A DNA stretch of 64,000 nucleotides from positions 1,830,001 to 1,894,000 of the forward strand of contig NZ_LR134173.1 in NCBI RefSeq assembly GCF_900635815.1, read 5' to 3'. The position numbers and the translations under genes were made by a program. The notes below the pieces were generated by a model. It made no database searches and was not told where the DNA came from. It worked only from the letters and a program-made list of their open reading frames with translations. The stretch comes from Legionella cherrii. GTDB taxonomy: Bacteria; Pseudomonadota; Gammaproteobacteria; Legionellales; Legionellaceae. This document shows positions 16,982 through 25,769 of the stretch, in pieces (the stretch's first letter is position 1; every line of letters starts with the position of its first letter).

Positions 16982-17395
16982 TTAGTGTTTGTGGATGTAT
17001 TGCTTAAACTTCATTGGTGACATATCTACATAGTCTTTAATTGCGATTGCAAAAAGATTGGGATCACCTGTTTCGTAGAAGCACACTAACTCACCGTTTT
17101 TACCATGCTCGGGAATTCCTTGCGCAGTCAACTGGTCTAAAATGTCGTTAGTTATCTCGATGGTTTCTTCTTCAGATTCTGCTTCTACAGGGCCAATAGC
17201 AAATCCCCAGCTTGAAGAGGTGTTGTAGTTATTGATTGAATAACCAATAAAATAATTATAAGCCAGTTGGGAAGCCATTTCGATTCCTACTGACTGAATC
17301 TCATTGAGTTTAGGGCAAACTGCTTCCTCTGCAAAAGCAGATCCGGTAAGAACTAAAGCAGCTGCTAAAGTGGTTAATTTTGCTCTTAAAGACAT
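16982..17395 (-). CDS. Small secreted protein, paralogue A (DUF4949-like)
   Basis: This 137-residue protein has a clear signal peptide (MSLRAKLTTLAAALVLTGSAFA). The mature domain has two Cys residues (VCPKL and LVCFYETG) that could form a disulphide. The core YFIGYSINNYNTSSSWGFAIGPV is shared with its upstream neighbour. I believe this matches a Legionella family known only as DUF4949, from memory. Its function is unknown and location is probably periplasmic or secreted. The tail MSPMKFKQYIHKH is also shared. It lies 87 bp downstream of paralogue B. Confidence 0.85.
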   Translation of the reverse strand: MSLRAKLTTLAAALVLTGSAFAEEAVCPKLNEIQSVGIEMASQLAYNYFIGYSINNYNTSSSWGFAIGPVEAESEEETIEITNDILDQLTAQGIPEHGKNGELVCFYETGDPNLFAIAIKDYVDMSPMKFKQYIHKH

Positions 17396-17482
17396 AGTTT
17401 ACTCCTTATTAAATCCAATTATTCCAATTTACTCCAGGTTCAATTCACCTATCGAACCTGGAGAGGTACCGCGTTGGTGATT

Positions 17483-17899
17483 TTACTTGTGGGCTTTTAA
17501 CAAGTATTGCTTTAACTTCATTGGACTAATTGCATAACCTCTAACAGCAATAGAATAAACATAAGGATTGCCTGTATCATATAAACAAACTAATACATTT
17601 TCATCGAGTTCCAAAGGAAATCCAGGAGTAGTCATATTATTTAGAATTTGATTTGAAGCATCTACAGCATCTTCATCTGCATCAGCTTGTACTGGTCCAA
17701 TAGCAAAACCCCATTCAGCAGATGAACCGAAGTTACTCATTGAATAACCGATGTAATAGTCATTACCAATTTGCTCAGCCATGGAGATTCCTTCTGCCTG
17801 AAGAGCACTCAGATCAGGACAACTTGCATCAATTGCAAAAGCAGACCCAGCCAGAACTAATGCTGCTGCAAAAGTAGATAATTTTACTCCTAAAGACAT
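17483..17899 (-). CDS. Small secreted protein, paralogue B (DUF4949-like)
   Basis: I set the start at ATG 17897-17899 because AAAGGAG lies just upstream and the protein then opens with a signal peptide (MSLGVKLSTFAAALVLAGSAFA). The longer in-frame version to 17956 would bury that signal. The 138-residue product aligns with paralogue A along its whole length: SCPDL, YYIGYSMSNFGSSAEWGFAIGPV, LVCLYDTGNPY and ISPMKLKQYL. Codon choice differs enough that the duplication is not recent. It may share a transcript with paralogue A. Confidence 0.87.
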   Translation of the reverse strand: MSLGVKLSTFAAALVLAGSAFAIDASCPDLSALQAEGISMAEQIGNDYYIGYSMSNFGSSAEWGFAIGPVQADADEDAVDASNQILNNMTTPGFPLELDENVLVCLYDTGNPYVYSIAVRGYAISPMKLKQYLLKAHK

Positions 17900-18031
17900 A
17901 ACACATACTCCTTTGTTTTTTTTAAAAATCGCAAAAAGAGTATCATTTGATTTCATAATTTACAATGGACAATTTTTAGATTTATCCGTACCTATGAAGT
18001 CACTAATTAGTGATATTTATTGCCTTATTTT

Positions 18032-19102
18032 TCACTTTCCAAGCAATAACTTGGTTTCATTGTCCATAATCGATGGTATAGGATACCGAGAAAAATCATG
18101 ACGCATTTGATGCTGTTTCCGCAAATTTAAGAAGGCGCTTTTTTGATCTAAAGCCTGTTTTAAGAAAAATGTTTCTTTAAGAGGGTTGTAAATAGTCAAT
18201 ATCGATTCGTACCAGAGTTCATTTTTTTCCAAATTTAAGCTCTGAGGTAACTCAGGTGCTGCAAATTGTGGAAGAGGTAGTCCTGCTATTTTATGTAATG
18301 TTGAGCTGACCATAGAAACCGCAGCATATTTTGCTTCGAGACTGTGGCCTGCGATATGAGGTGTACAAATGGTGGCTTTATCAATAATGCGTTTGTCTAT
18401 CTCAGGCTCATTGAGGTATACATCAGTACAATAAATAAGTGGTTGTGAGGCGCGAAGGAGATCTTCTTCATTGACAATTCCACCACGTGCCGCATTGATA
18501 ATGATGCAGCCTGGTTTTAAGTGGTTAAAAAAATCCAGATTAATTAAATTGGCACTTGGATAGGGTGGATTATGGTGTAATTCTGCATGGATGCATAAGA
18601 GGTCAGCCTGATATAATTCTTCTAAACTGCAACTATGAAAGTGCTCACGTGCAGCTTTAGGTGGATCATAGCTGAGAATTCGAAAACCAGCTGCCTGAAA
18701 ACGAGCAGCCACCTGAGAACCTACCTTTCCAAGACCAATAATACCGGCAGTATTTCCATGTATAAGATGTTGTTGTTTTAATACGGCAAGACAGGCAACA
18801 ACATAATCAGCAACCGCTCGTGCATTAGAGCCTTTAGCATCGATTATTTGAATGTTTTGGGAATTAAGCCAAAGATGATCGAGATGATCGGTACCGCTGC
18901 TCGCTGTAGCAACATAACGCACCGAATGATTTTTTAATAACGACTGATTTACTTTTAGCGTAGCACGGCATAAGAGCACATCTTTCCCAGCAAGTAATTG
19001 ATTCACTTCCTCAGGATGATGATATTTCGTTAAATGAAAGGGTTTGGGAAAAGCTCGCTCCAACCCCGGAAGAGAGGCATCAGCAAGAATATTTATAGTC
19101 AT
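18032..19102 (-). CDS. pdxB: Erythronate-4-phosphate dehydrogenase PdxB
   Basis: PdxB oxidises 4-phosphoerythronate in the DXP-dependent route to pyridoxal phosphate. The 356-residue protein begins [18 protein letters not shown], as the family does. It has the NAD-binding [20 protein letters not shown], then [14 protein letters not shown] and the His-containing [15 protein letters not shown]-terminal extension of about 70 residues is the PdxB dimerisation domain, which sets it apart from other D-2-hydroxyacid dehydrogenases. It stands alone. Confidence 0.95.
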   Translation of the reverse strand: MTINILADASLPGLERAFPKPFHLTKYHHPEEVNQLLAGKDVLLCRATLKVNQSLLKNHSVRYVATASSGTDHLDHLWLNSQNIQIIDAKGSNARAVADYVVACLAVLKQQHLIHGNTAGIIGLGKVGSQVAARFQAAGFRILSYDPPKAAREHFHSCSLEELYQADLLCIHAELHHNPPYPSANLINLDFFNHLKPGCIIINAARGGIVNEEDLLRASQPLIYCTDVYLNEPEIDKRIIDKATICTPHIAGHSLEAKYAAVSMVSSTLHKIAGLPLPQFAAPELPQSLNLEKNELWYESILTIYNPLKETFFLKQALDQKSAFLNLRKQHQMRHDFSRYPIPSIMDNETKLLLGK

Positions 19103-19219
19103 TGCTTACTCCGCATCAAAAAACGTACCTCTTCTTTTTTTATCCGTTAGCTGCAAAAACAGTGTGTAGGGATATGAGTATTACCACACTGCTTCTATAT
19201 CATTTTGTCTACTATCCAT

Positions 19220-19879
19220 TCATATTTGAAAAATGGCACTTAGGGTGATTAGTCCCAGATTAATCAGTGGAGTCAATATCATACCAAGAACCCCAGTAAA
19301 TACTAAAAGGATTAAGATAAAAAAACCGTAAGGTTCAATTTTTGCATAGGCAATAGCTTGTCTGGGAGGTAAAAGACTCATGACTACTCGACTGCCATCA
19401 AGTGGTGGGATAGGGAGAATATTTAATGCAGCTAAAATCAAATTAATGAATACTCCAGCTTGTGCAGTAGCATAAAGAAAGAGTACCGCCATCGAGGTGT
19501 TGGGGTTTAAGATTAGAGCAATTTTATCACAGGCAGCCCATAAAAAAGCCATTAAAATGTTTGAAAAAGGTCCGGCAAGTGTTACCAGGATCATATCTCG
19601 CCGAGGATGACGAAATTGGTTCCAATTAATGGGGACAGGTTTTGCGTAACCAATTACAAAGTTAAATTGAGTTAAAATACCAACCAATAAAGGTATAAAT
19701 ACTGTGCCTATTGGATCAATATGTCGAAGAGGATTTAAACTTAAACGACCAAACATTTTTGCAGTTGTGTCGCCACAACGATAGGCGACATAAGCATGAG
19801 CCGCTTCATGCAGGGTGATGGCGAGTAAAATGGGAAGAGCCCAAATACATATTTTTTGGATCAAAGTAAATTCTATCAT
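19220..19879 (-). CDS. Site-2 protease-like M50 zinc metalloprotease
   Basis: This is a polytopic inner-membrane protease of 219 residues. The zinc motif H24-E-A-A-H28 lies in the first membrane segment. The third ligand region NILPIPPLDGSRV lies near residue 155-167. About five or six hydrophobic helices are present. There is no PDZ or CBS domain, so it belongs to the small YwhC/SpoIVFB-like branch rather than RseP. Its substrate is unknown. pdxB lies downstream on the same strand with a 117 bp gap. Confidence 0.92.
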   Translation of the reverse strand: MIEFTLIQKICIWALPILLAITLHEAAHAYVAYRCGDTTAKMFGRLSLNPLRHIDPIGTVFIPLLVGILTQFNFVIGYAKPVPINWNQFRHPRRDMILVTLAGPFSNILMAFLWAACDKIALILNPNTSMAVLFLYATAQAGVFINLILAALNILPIPPLDGSRVVMSLLPPRQAIAYAKIEPYGFFILILLVFTGVLGMILTPLINLGLITLSAIFQI

Positions 19880-20119
19880 TAAAAAAAACCTGTAATAAAG
19901 ATATTCTGATTCTATCGAATAGTGGCTTTCAATAACAAGTATGGAAAGATATCAAAATATTCATCTTAGCTTATATACCTCATTTTTAAATCAATTTTCG
20001 AATTTGCATGCATCAAAATATTTTCCTTAAGTTACTGATTAAATTGAAGTCAGAAAGTTGATTGCTTGATCTGCCCGTGATAATATTCTGTCCGAAATTT
20101 AACTAGTCTAGGAGACAAA

Positions 20120-20626
20120 ATGCCAACATTAAAAAAATTAACGCCGGAAGTGAAAAATGCCTTAGGTAACAAATATGATTTTCAAGCTCGATATGAAGGC
20201 TTAATTCAAAAAAGTAATGAGGGCCAACTGAAAGGCAATGAGGATGCAATTCAATATATTGATGACGTTGTGAAAAGATATAATATGATTAAAGGAACAT
20301 CACCAAGCTCATCAGATTTACAAGCTAAAAAAGAGGCATATTTACCTTTACTCAGAGCACATGCAGCGGAAGTGGGTATCCATACTTTTTCTAAACCAGG
20401 AGATTTAGCATCTCGACTCAAAGAGCTGGATTTTGAACCGAGTAAAATCGAGGAAATTAGCAAAGGATTAGAGCAGGCCGGCGATGATGACTTACTCGCG
20501 ATTCTCTCGTCATTGATCATAACCAGCGCCACCTGTGAAGAGGGTCAACACCACCACCATCATCACCATCGATCTGAAGTAATAGTATCAACTCCGGGTT
20601 ATGGCTCTCATCATCACTATCACTGA
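20120..20626 (+). CDS. Hypothetical helical protein with natural poly-His C-terminus
   Basis: I do not recognise this 168-residue protein. It is soluble and mostly helical up to about residue 140 (DLASRLKELDFEPSKIEEISKGLE). It then ends in a tail with seven consecutive His (20549-20569) and a second His cluster at the very end (GSHHHYH). The His codons alternate CAC and CAT, so the run is maintained rather than a simple repeat slip. GGAG lies just upstream of the ATG. The large downstream gene starts 24 bp later. A metal-binding role of the tail is inference; it could serve storage, sensing or delivery. Confidence 0.8.
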   Translation: MPTLKKLTPEVKNALGNKYDFQARYEGLIQKSNEGQLKGNEDAIQYIDDVVKRYNMIKGTSPSSSDLQAKKEAYLPLLRAHAAEVGIHTFSKPGDLASRLKELDFEPSKIEEISKGLEQAGDDDLLAILSSLIITSATCEEGQHHHHHHHRSEVIVSTPGYGSHHHYH

Positions 20627-20650
20627 TAATTAAATCTTAGGAGAGCGGTC

Positions 20651-23488
20651 ATGTTAGTGATGCAGGATTGCGCTATTGAGCCAGGCGATATTGTGTTTGT
20701 GGTCTCAAACAGCAGTAAACCTTTTATACGCTTTAAACAGGCCGCTCAATCACTAACGACCCCGGGCAACAAACATGGACATAGAGAAGTAGTTACAGTA
20801 TTTGTTTGTACCGGTAAAAATAAATATGGTGTCATTTGTCATAATTACGAACGACAGCTATCTGTAACCACTGAAACTTTTAGTGCAAAACTTCAAGAAA
20901 AAACCATAGAGGAATTAACCACACTCCTTCTAAAGTATTGTGATAAAGAATTCACCTCAATCCAAATAAAGGAAGCCCTTTCACGCGGTACTATGTGGAT
21001 GAGGAAATTGGCTGCTAAGATGACTGGAAGTGAGGATCCTGAACAATTAATTGAACAATTCCTTGCTGCATCCAAAGAGAATAAAGAGAGACTGATTCAG
21101 TTAGTGCTAGTATTCTGGCGAGCCTCAGGACAAGCAGAAATTCTTCCAGTGGTGAATTCAAGTCTTTTAGTATTTAAGCATACTGACACGAAACAACGGC
21201 AACAATTTCTAAGTGCTTATCAGCAACAAGTTGAAGTGACCAAACGATTTCATGAGCAAGGAAAAAGCCGTACCAGTTTCTGGGCCGTGCTCAAATCGTT
21301 GTTTCAATGGTCAAATAAGCAGGATCAACAAGACAGAGAACACCTTGCTCCTTCGGATGCAACCTTTTGTTCAAGTAACGTAATGCAAGTTTTAAACCAG
21401 GTTAATCCCGATCTTGTACACCGAGGAAGATATGTTTTACCAAAAACTTTGGAAGCAGGTCTTCGTGAAGCAACAAAAAGTAAAACGCGACCTGAAAAAG
21501 AATCACAGGATCAGTTCGATGATCTTGAAGAGATGATTGCAGCACAAGAACAATTTATCCCCCCATTTAAATTACAAATTTTACCTGTATCAGGCAAAAA
21601 ATTGATGAGCACCTTACTCGCAACGGTAGATAAGGAAATTCAGCGCATTGAATCCAAATGGTGGATCAATCAGACGGATAGAGAAAAAGCGAGTGATTTG
21701 AAAACCCTTCTGTTGCCTTTTCGTAATCCCAAATATCAGGCTTATTGTGTTGAGTTACAGGTTGATATTGCTCTAGAGCTTATTGCAACGGTACTACCTA
21801 CCCTGCAAAAAAAGACAGGCCTCCTGGGGGAATGGTTTCCATCAACTGCTTATTCCAATGTACGGGCATTTTTGCGTACTCAGGGTATTTTTGATGGAGA
21901 TATCCGGGAGGCAGTAGAGAAGCTAAAAACGCATCCTTCAATCATATCGCAAGAAGAAATTCCAGAAGAGGTAGTGCAAGAACCATTGCCTACAGGTCAG
22001 ATTTATATTTTTTCTGATTGGTCTTTTGCCAGCTGGCCAACAGATAAGCGTGCACAGTTGCTACAGTATATGAACCAATTAATTGCTAAAGGACATGCTT
22101 TATATACCTGGGAAAATGGCCAATTAGTCAAAATGAACAAAGAGTCCTTAAAAAGTGCGATTAATGGAGAGGATTTTGATGACTTGCTGGCTTCTAAATT
22201 AAAACCGGCAACACGAGCTGCCGTGCTTAAGCAAGCAGAGTATCAGCAGCTGAATACTGCTCAAGTCCACTTTCTTGATTATAAAGTTTGTCAAAAACTA
22301 GCAGATGATCATCAATCCATTGAAGCTCATCTTAATGTCGCGTCAATATTTTCTTCGAAACAGGATGAGTATCATTTGAATCAAACGAAGCTTGCACTCA
22401 TTGATATTGAAATCGCCAATACTCAGGATGAAAATGAACAACTTAAATTGCAAGAACTGAAAAAGCGAATTGCAACATTAAACGATATAAAGCATAAAAC
22501 ATATCAAAGTGGTGTTGATACTAAGGCTTTTGTGACGCAACCACGATATAGAAAGCCAATATTTAAACCCGTTGATTTACTGACTTTTACACCTTCCACT
22601 AAGTATTATCGTGATGAGGTCTATTCCGATTTGGTGATTAACGAAAACCCATCCTCTCCATTCCAATATTATGAATTAGTAGGAATGAATGCCACTGAAA
22701 ACCTGGCTGATTGTGACTATGAGTTTCACCCCGAGGGATTAAGTGAAGAACTCATCAAAAAAAGGAAGGATGAAGCAAATCTGGTTCTCTTAAAAGGAAA
22801 AAAAAGATTAAGTTTGACTTCTGATTGGCAGCCATTTCCTTCTGTGCATCCTGCTGAAACCTTGTTAGATATTGCCATTAACGGATTAAAAAGAGATGAT
22901 TTTGAAATAAAGTACTCTAAAGAAAATCGTTTGCACTACATTCGCTTACTGAAACCAACTACAGAGCCTAGGGAAGCCAAAATCAATTTTTTGTTACGGA
23001 TGCCCAAGCAGTATCGAGCACATCCTGTTTTTAATACATTAACCGCTCATCCAGAGCATCAAGAGATACATCGCTTATTAATGAAGTACCTTAAGTTTGG
23101 CAAAGATCATGGAAAATTAAGAAATGCCAAAGTTCATAATGGCAATGAATATCTTGATGAGGCCAGAGGATTGGCTGTTGGAAGTTGTCGTTTAAGAGCT
23201 ATTGCCTTTAAAGAGGAAATGCAACGTTTGTATCCTGAAGTTCCTGTTTCTATTGTAGGCAACCCGGATCATTGTTTTATTGAAATGGAACTGGATGGTC
23301 AATGGGATAAATATTGTTTGGGTGGATATAGGGATACTCCGAGTTTGATTGAATCCTTCAAAGAGGATACCTTGACCTCGATGAACTCCGATGCGAAAAA
23401 CCACCGATTCTTTGCTGAAAATGCGAAAACTCAATTGCCAGTGCAGGTTCCTGTTGCAGAAGAGGTGTTTGTTAAACGTTTTGCGTAG
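20651..23488 (+). CDS. Large protein with transglutaminase-like C-terminal domain, candidate effector
   Basis: This 945-residue protein has no signal peptide or membrane helix. The start is set by AGGAG eight bases upstream. The N-terminus (CAIEPGDIVFVV, then HGHREVVTVFVC) faintly resembles NlpC/P60-type papain-like folds, though I cannot confirm a full triad. The middle is long and charged. The C-terminus has Cys846 in VGSCRLRAIAF and His874 in PDHCFIEMELDGQW, then CLGGY. This is the order and spacing of a transglutaminase-like Cys-His core; Asp882 or Asp886 could be the third residue. Size, lack of export signal and genus suggest a Dot/Icm substrate. It probably forms an operon with the poly-His gene. 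Confidence 0.7.
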   Translation: MLVMQDCAIEPGDIVFVVSNSSKPFIRFKQAAQSLTTPGNKHGHREVVTVFVCTGKNKYGVICHNYERQLSVTTETFSAKLQEKTIEELTTLLLKYCDKEFTSIQIKEALSRGTMWMRKLAAKMTGSEDPEQLIEQFLAASKENKERLIQLVLVFWRASGQAEILPVVNSSLLVFKHTDTKQRQQFLSAYQQQVEVTKRFHEQGKSRTSFWAVLKSLFQWSNKQDQQDREHLAPSDATFCSSNVMQVLNQVNPDLVHRGRYVLPKTLEAGLREATKSKTRPEKESQDQFDDLEEMIAAQEQFIPPFKLQILPVSGKKLMSTLLATVDKEIQRIESKWWINQTDREKASDLKTLLLPFRNPKYQAYCVELQVDIALELIATVLPTLQKKTGLLGEWFPSTAYSNVRAFLRTQGIFDGDIREAVEKLKTHPSIISQEEIPEEVVQEPLPTGQIYIFSDWSFASWPTDKRAQLLQYMNQLIAKGHALYTWENGQLVKMNKESLKSAINGEDFDDLLASKLKPATRAAVLKQAEYQQLNTAQVHFLDYKVCQKLADDHQSIEAHLNVASIFSSKQDEYHLNQTKLALIDIEIANTQDENEQLKLQELKKRIATLNDIKHKTYQSGVDTKAFVTQPRYRKPIFKPVDLLTFTPSTKYYRDEVYSDLVINENPSSPFQYYELVGMNATENLADCDYEFHPEGLSEELIKKRKDEANLVLLKGKKRLSLTSDWQPFPSVHPAETLLDIAINGLKRDDFEIKYSKENRLHYIRLLKPTTEPREAKINFLLRMPKQYRAHPVFNTLTAHPEHQEIHRLLMKYLKFGKDHGKLRNAKVHNGNEYLDEARGLAVGSCRLRAIAFKEEMQRLYPEVPVSIVGNPDHCFIEMELDGQWDKYCLGGYRDTPSLIESFKEDTLTSMNSDAKNHRFFAENAKTQLPVQVPVAEEVFVKRFA

Positions 23489-23611
23489 TGCGGTTGTGGC
23501 ATTGTGGAAGCGAGGATCTGGTGATGAGTTCGCTCCGAGCTACAAAGCATCTAGACTATTACGTACAAAAGTTTAAACTAAAATAAAGTTCATTCCCAAA
23601 ATAGAACATCA

Positions 23612-24364
23612 ATGATTAACGTATTTGATGCACATTTCCATATTATCGATTATCGTTTTCCCCTGGTTGCTAACCACTCCTATCTACCTAATGCATTTAC
23701 TGTTACTGATTACCTTGAAATTGCAAACCCGTTGCATATTGTTGGAGGGGCTGTTGTATCTGGTTCTTTTCAAGCGTTTGACCAAACCTATCTCGTTCAT
23801 GCTTTGCAAACCTTAGGTCCAAATTTTGTTGGAGTGACCCAATTACCTGCGTCAGTAAGCGATGAACAAATTATTGAATTAAATGAACAAGGGATTCGCG
23901 GTATACGATTTAATCTAAAACGTGGTGGTTCAGAAACAATCGAACATTTAAAGGACATGGCGCATCGAGTTTATGAGATCGCTCACTGGCATGTTGAATT
24001 ATATGTCGATTCTACAGAGCTTACTGGATTAACCGATCTCTTACTTCGTTTACCTGTTCTGAGTATTGACCATATAGGGCTGTCCAAAAGAGGACTTTCT
24101 GAATTATTTAGCCTTGTAGAGCAAGGCGTCAAAGTCAAAGCATCTGGATTTGGGCGAGTTGATTTTGATGTGGCTAAAATTTTAAAAATGATTGCTTCGA
24201 TTAATCCTGACGCTTTGATGTTTGGTACTGATCTTCCCTCAACACGTGCGCCACAGCCTTTTAAAAAAGAAGACATTACCCTTATTTTGGATGCATTTGA
24301 TGAGCGCATGGCAAAAAAAATTTTATTAACTAATGCGATTGAGTTTTATCGTCTGCAACTATAG
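23612..24364 (+). CDS. Metal-dependent amidohydrolase, TIM-barrel (amidohydrolase 2) family
   Basis: This 250-residue protein has the compact amidohydrolase-2 layout. The N-terminal metal site is FDAHFHI. Later come ISGIRFNLKRGG-type strand ends, LSIDHIGL with a central His, and MFGTDLPSTRAP with the terminal Asp. Members act as decarboxylases or lactonases on small cyclic acids; the substrate is unknown here. It follows the 945-residue gene by 123 bp and appears to be a separate unit. A GCCTGGG repeat half lies right after the stop. Confidence 0.85.
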   Translation: MINVFDAHFHIIDYRFPLVANHSYLPNAFTVTDYLEIANPLHIVGGAVVSGSFQAFDQTYLVHALQTLGPNFVGVTQLPASVSDEQIIELNEQGIRGIRFNLKRGGSETIEHLKDMAHRVYEIAHWHVELYVDSTELTGLTDLLLRLPVLSIDHIGLSKRGLSELFSLVEQGVKVKASGFGRVDFDVAKILKMIASINPDALMFGTDLPSTRAPQPFKKEDITLILDAFDERMAKKILLTNAIEFYRLQL

Positions 24365-24497
24365 CCTGGGTAAAGCGTACTGCCATTAAGTTTAGATTTT
24401 TAATCTTAAGCCCCGAGACGGCGGGTGATTTTCTCTAACTTAAGGTCAGTGGTTCTTCACCCAGACGACATTTGAAAATTTTTTCATTGTTTCTCGG

Positions 24498-25580
24498 CTA
24501 TATCGAAGCTCGAGAAAATCGGGTTATATCATAAGCTAATAATTTAAAATAATCATAAGACATATAGAATTCGCCATAATCTCCTACCGAGGTTCCCCAT
24601 GAGTTGCGTAAGAACAATAATCCTTTATGCTTTACTCCGTTATTATCAACTGCAACCGCATCATCATCATACCCGGTAATGACCATTTCATGAGCCGATT
24701 CTACTGTGTCGACACCTGCTAAAATTTCTGGAGTTAATACCCATGTATCTTTGTAGATCCAGGTCTTATATTTAGCAACTGCTCCAACAAACCCTAAATC
24801 AGTACGTGGAAGAAGTACTGCAAAAGCCAATCTATCACCAGCATTCAGCGCCTGTTTGACACTGTTTAAATTTTTCTCAGGAGCATTTCTTTGGTATAGA
24901 TCAGACCAATTAACCTCTTTCCCCAAAATAGGTTCACTGAGTGAACTAAATTTTTCAGGTGCCATAAAAGACTCAGGATCATGTTCTGAGTATGTGGGAT
25001 ATTGGGTTAGGCCGCCGCAACCAAATTTTAGTTGTTTGACCTTATTAACGATTCCATAATATTCCATTTGGGCTATCACGTAATTTGCATAACTTCCATC
25101 CCAGCCACTTGGACCGTAACCGTAGCTTTCCAAATAACTGCCTAACTGTAAGTTACACAATTGGCTAATATAATCACCTTTGTTCATCGTGGCATCAAGT
25201 GCGGCAGTTACTGCAAATGTCACACAGGTTCCATGTATTCCTTGATCCAATACAGGCACATTATTCATACCCAGTTTAATATTATTGGGCATCGGTGAGC
25301 TATTGGATGAGGTATAGGCAAATTGATGCGTATGTTCCAAAGCATTTTTAGCATTGTTGCTCAGAAGATTTTTGGCTTCGTCTGATAACTGCACGTGCAG
25401 TAATTGAATGATTTTTTCATCTTTTACAGGAGCATCTTGCAACACACTTGCGTTCCCTTGTTTTATAGTCTGCTGTAATGTTCCAACAACCGTAATATCC
25501 TCAGCAAAAGCACTCTGGATGACTAATAATGTAAAAATTAACCCTTTGATTGAGCCAATGGACCGCTTTGTTAAATCCAT
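24498..25580 (-). CDS. Secreted papain-like (C1 family) cysteine protease
   Basis: This 360-residue protein has a signal peptide (cleavage near SAFA, about residue 26) and a propeptide-like region to about 105. The papain fold follows. The catalytic residues are Cys119 in DQGIHGTCVTFA, His297 in AHEMVITGYDDD and Asn326 in LRNSWGTSVGDYGEFY; an oxyanion Gln113 is also present. It therefore looks active and exported, probably through the Sec and then type II route. It is divergent from the APC permease. Host or environmental substrates are unknown. Confidence 0.9.
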   Translation of the reverse strand: MDLTKRSIGSIKGLIFTLLVIQSAFAEDITVVGTLQQTIKQGNASVLQDAPVKDEKIIQLLHVQLSDEAKNLLSNNAKNALEHTHQFAYTSSNSSPMPNNIKLGMNNVPVLDQGIHGTCVTFAVTAALDATMNKGDYISQLCNLQLGSYLESYGYGPSGWDGSYANYVIAQMEYYGIVNKVKQLKFGCGGLTQYPTYSEHDPESFMAPEKFSSLSEPILGKEVNWSDLYQRNAPEKNLNSVKQALNAGDRLAFAVLLPRTDLGFVGAVAKYKTWIYKDTWVLTPEILAGVDTVESAHEMVITGYDDDAVAVDNNGVKHKGLLFLRNSWGTSVGDYGEFYMSYDYFKLLAYDITRFSRASI

Positions 25581-25769
25581 AATAATCTATTTCCCAAATT
25601 AAAATTTGAAGTCGAATTGTTGTTCTTTTTGATCTTATTGTCAACAAATCAAAGGGTTCATATTTTTTACTTTTATCAACAAATCTTCGCGGATTACTCG
25701 GTGGAAGAGATCTTTATTAAGTTTTATTGAATAGCTACAATAGATGAAAAATTCTGTGGCTATAGGGAC

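Noticed and set aside
17900..17956. Longer N-terminus for secreted paralogue B
   Set aside because: It would put 19 residues before a clear signal peptide and skip the AAAGGAG site.
20549..20569. Poly-His run as a cloning tag or contaminating vector
   Set aside because: Codons are mixed, the tail continues with a second natural His cluster, and there is no vector linker or flanking vector sequence.
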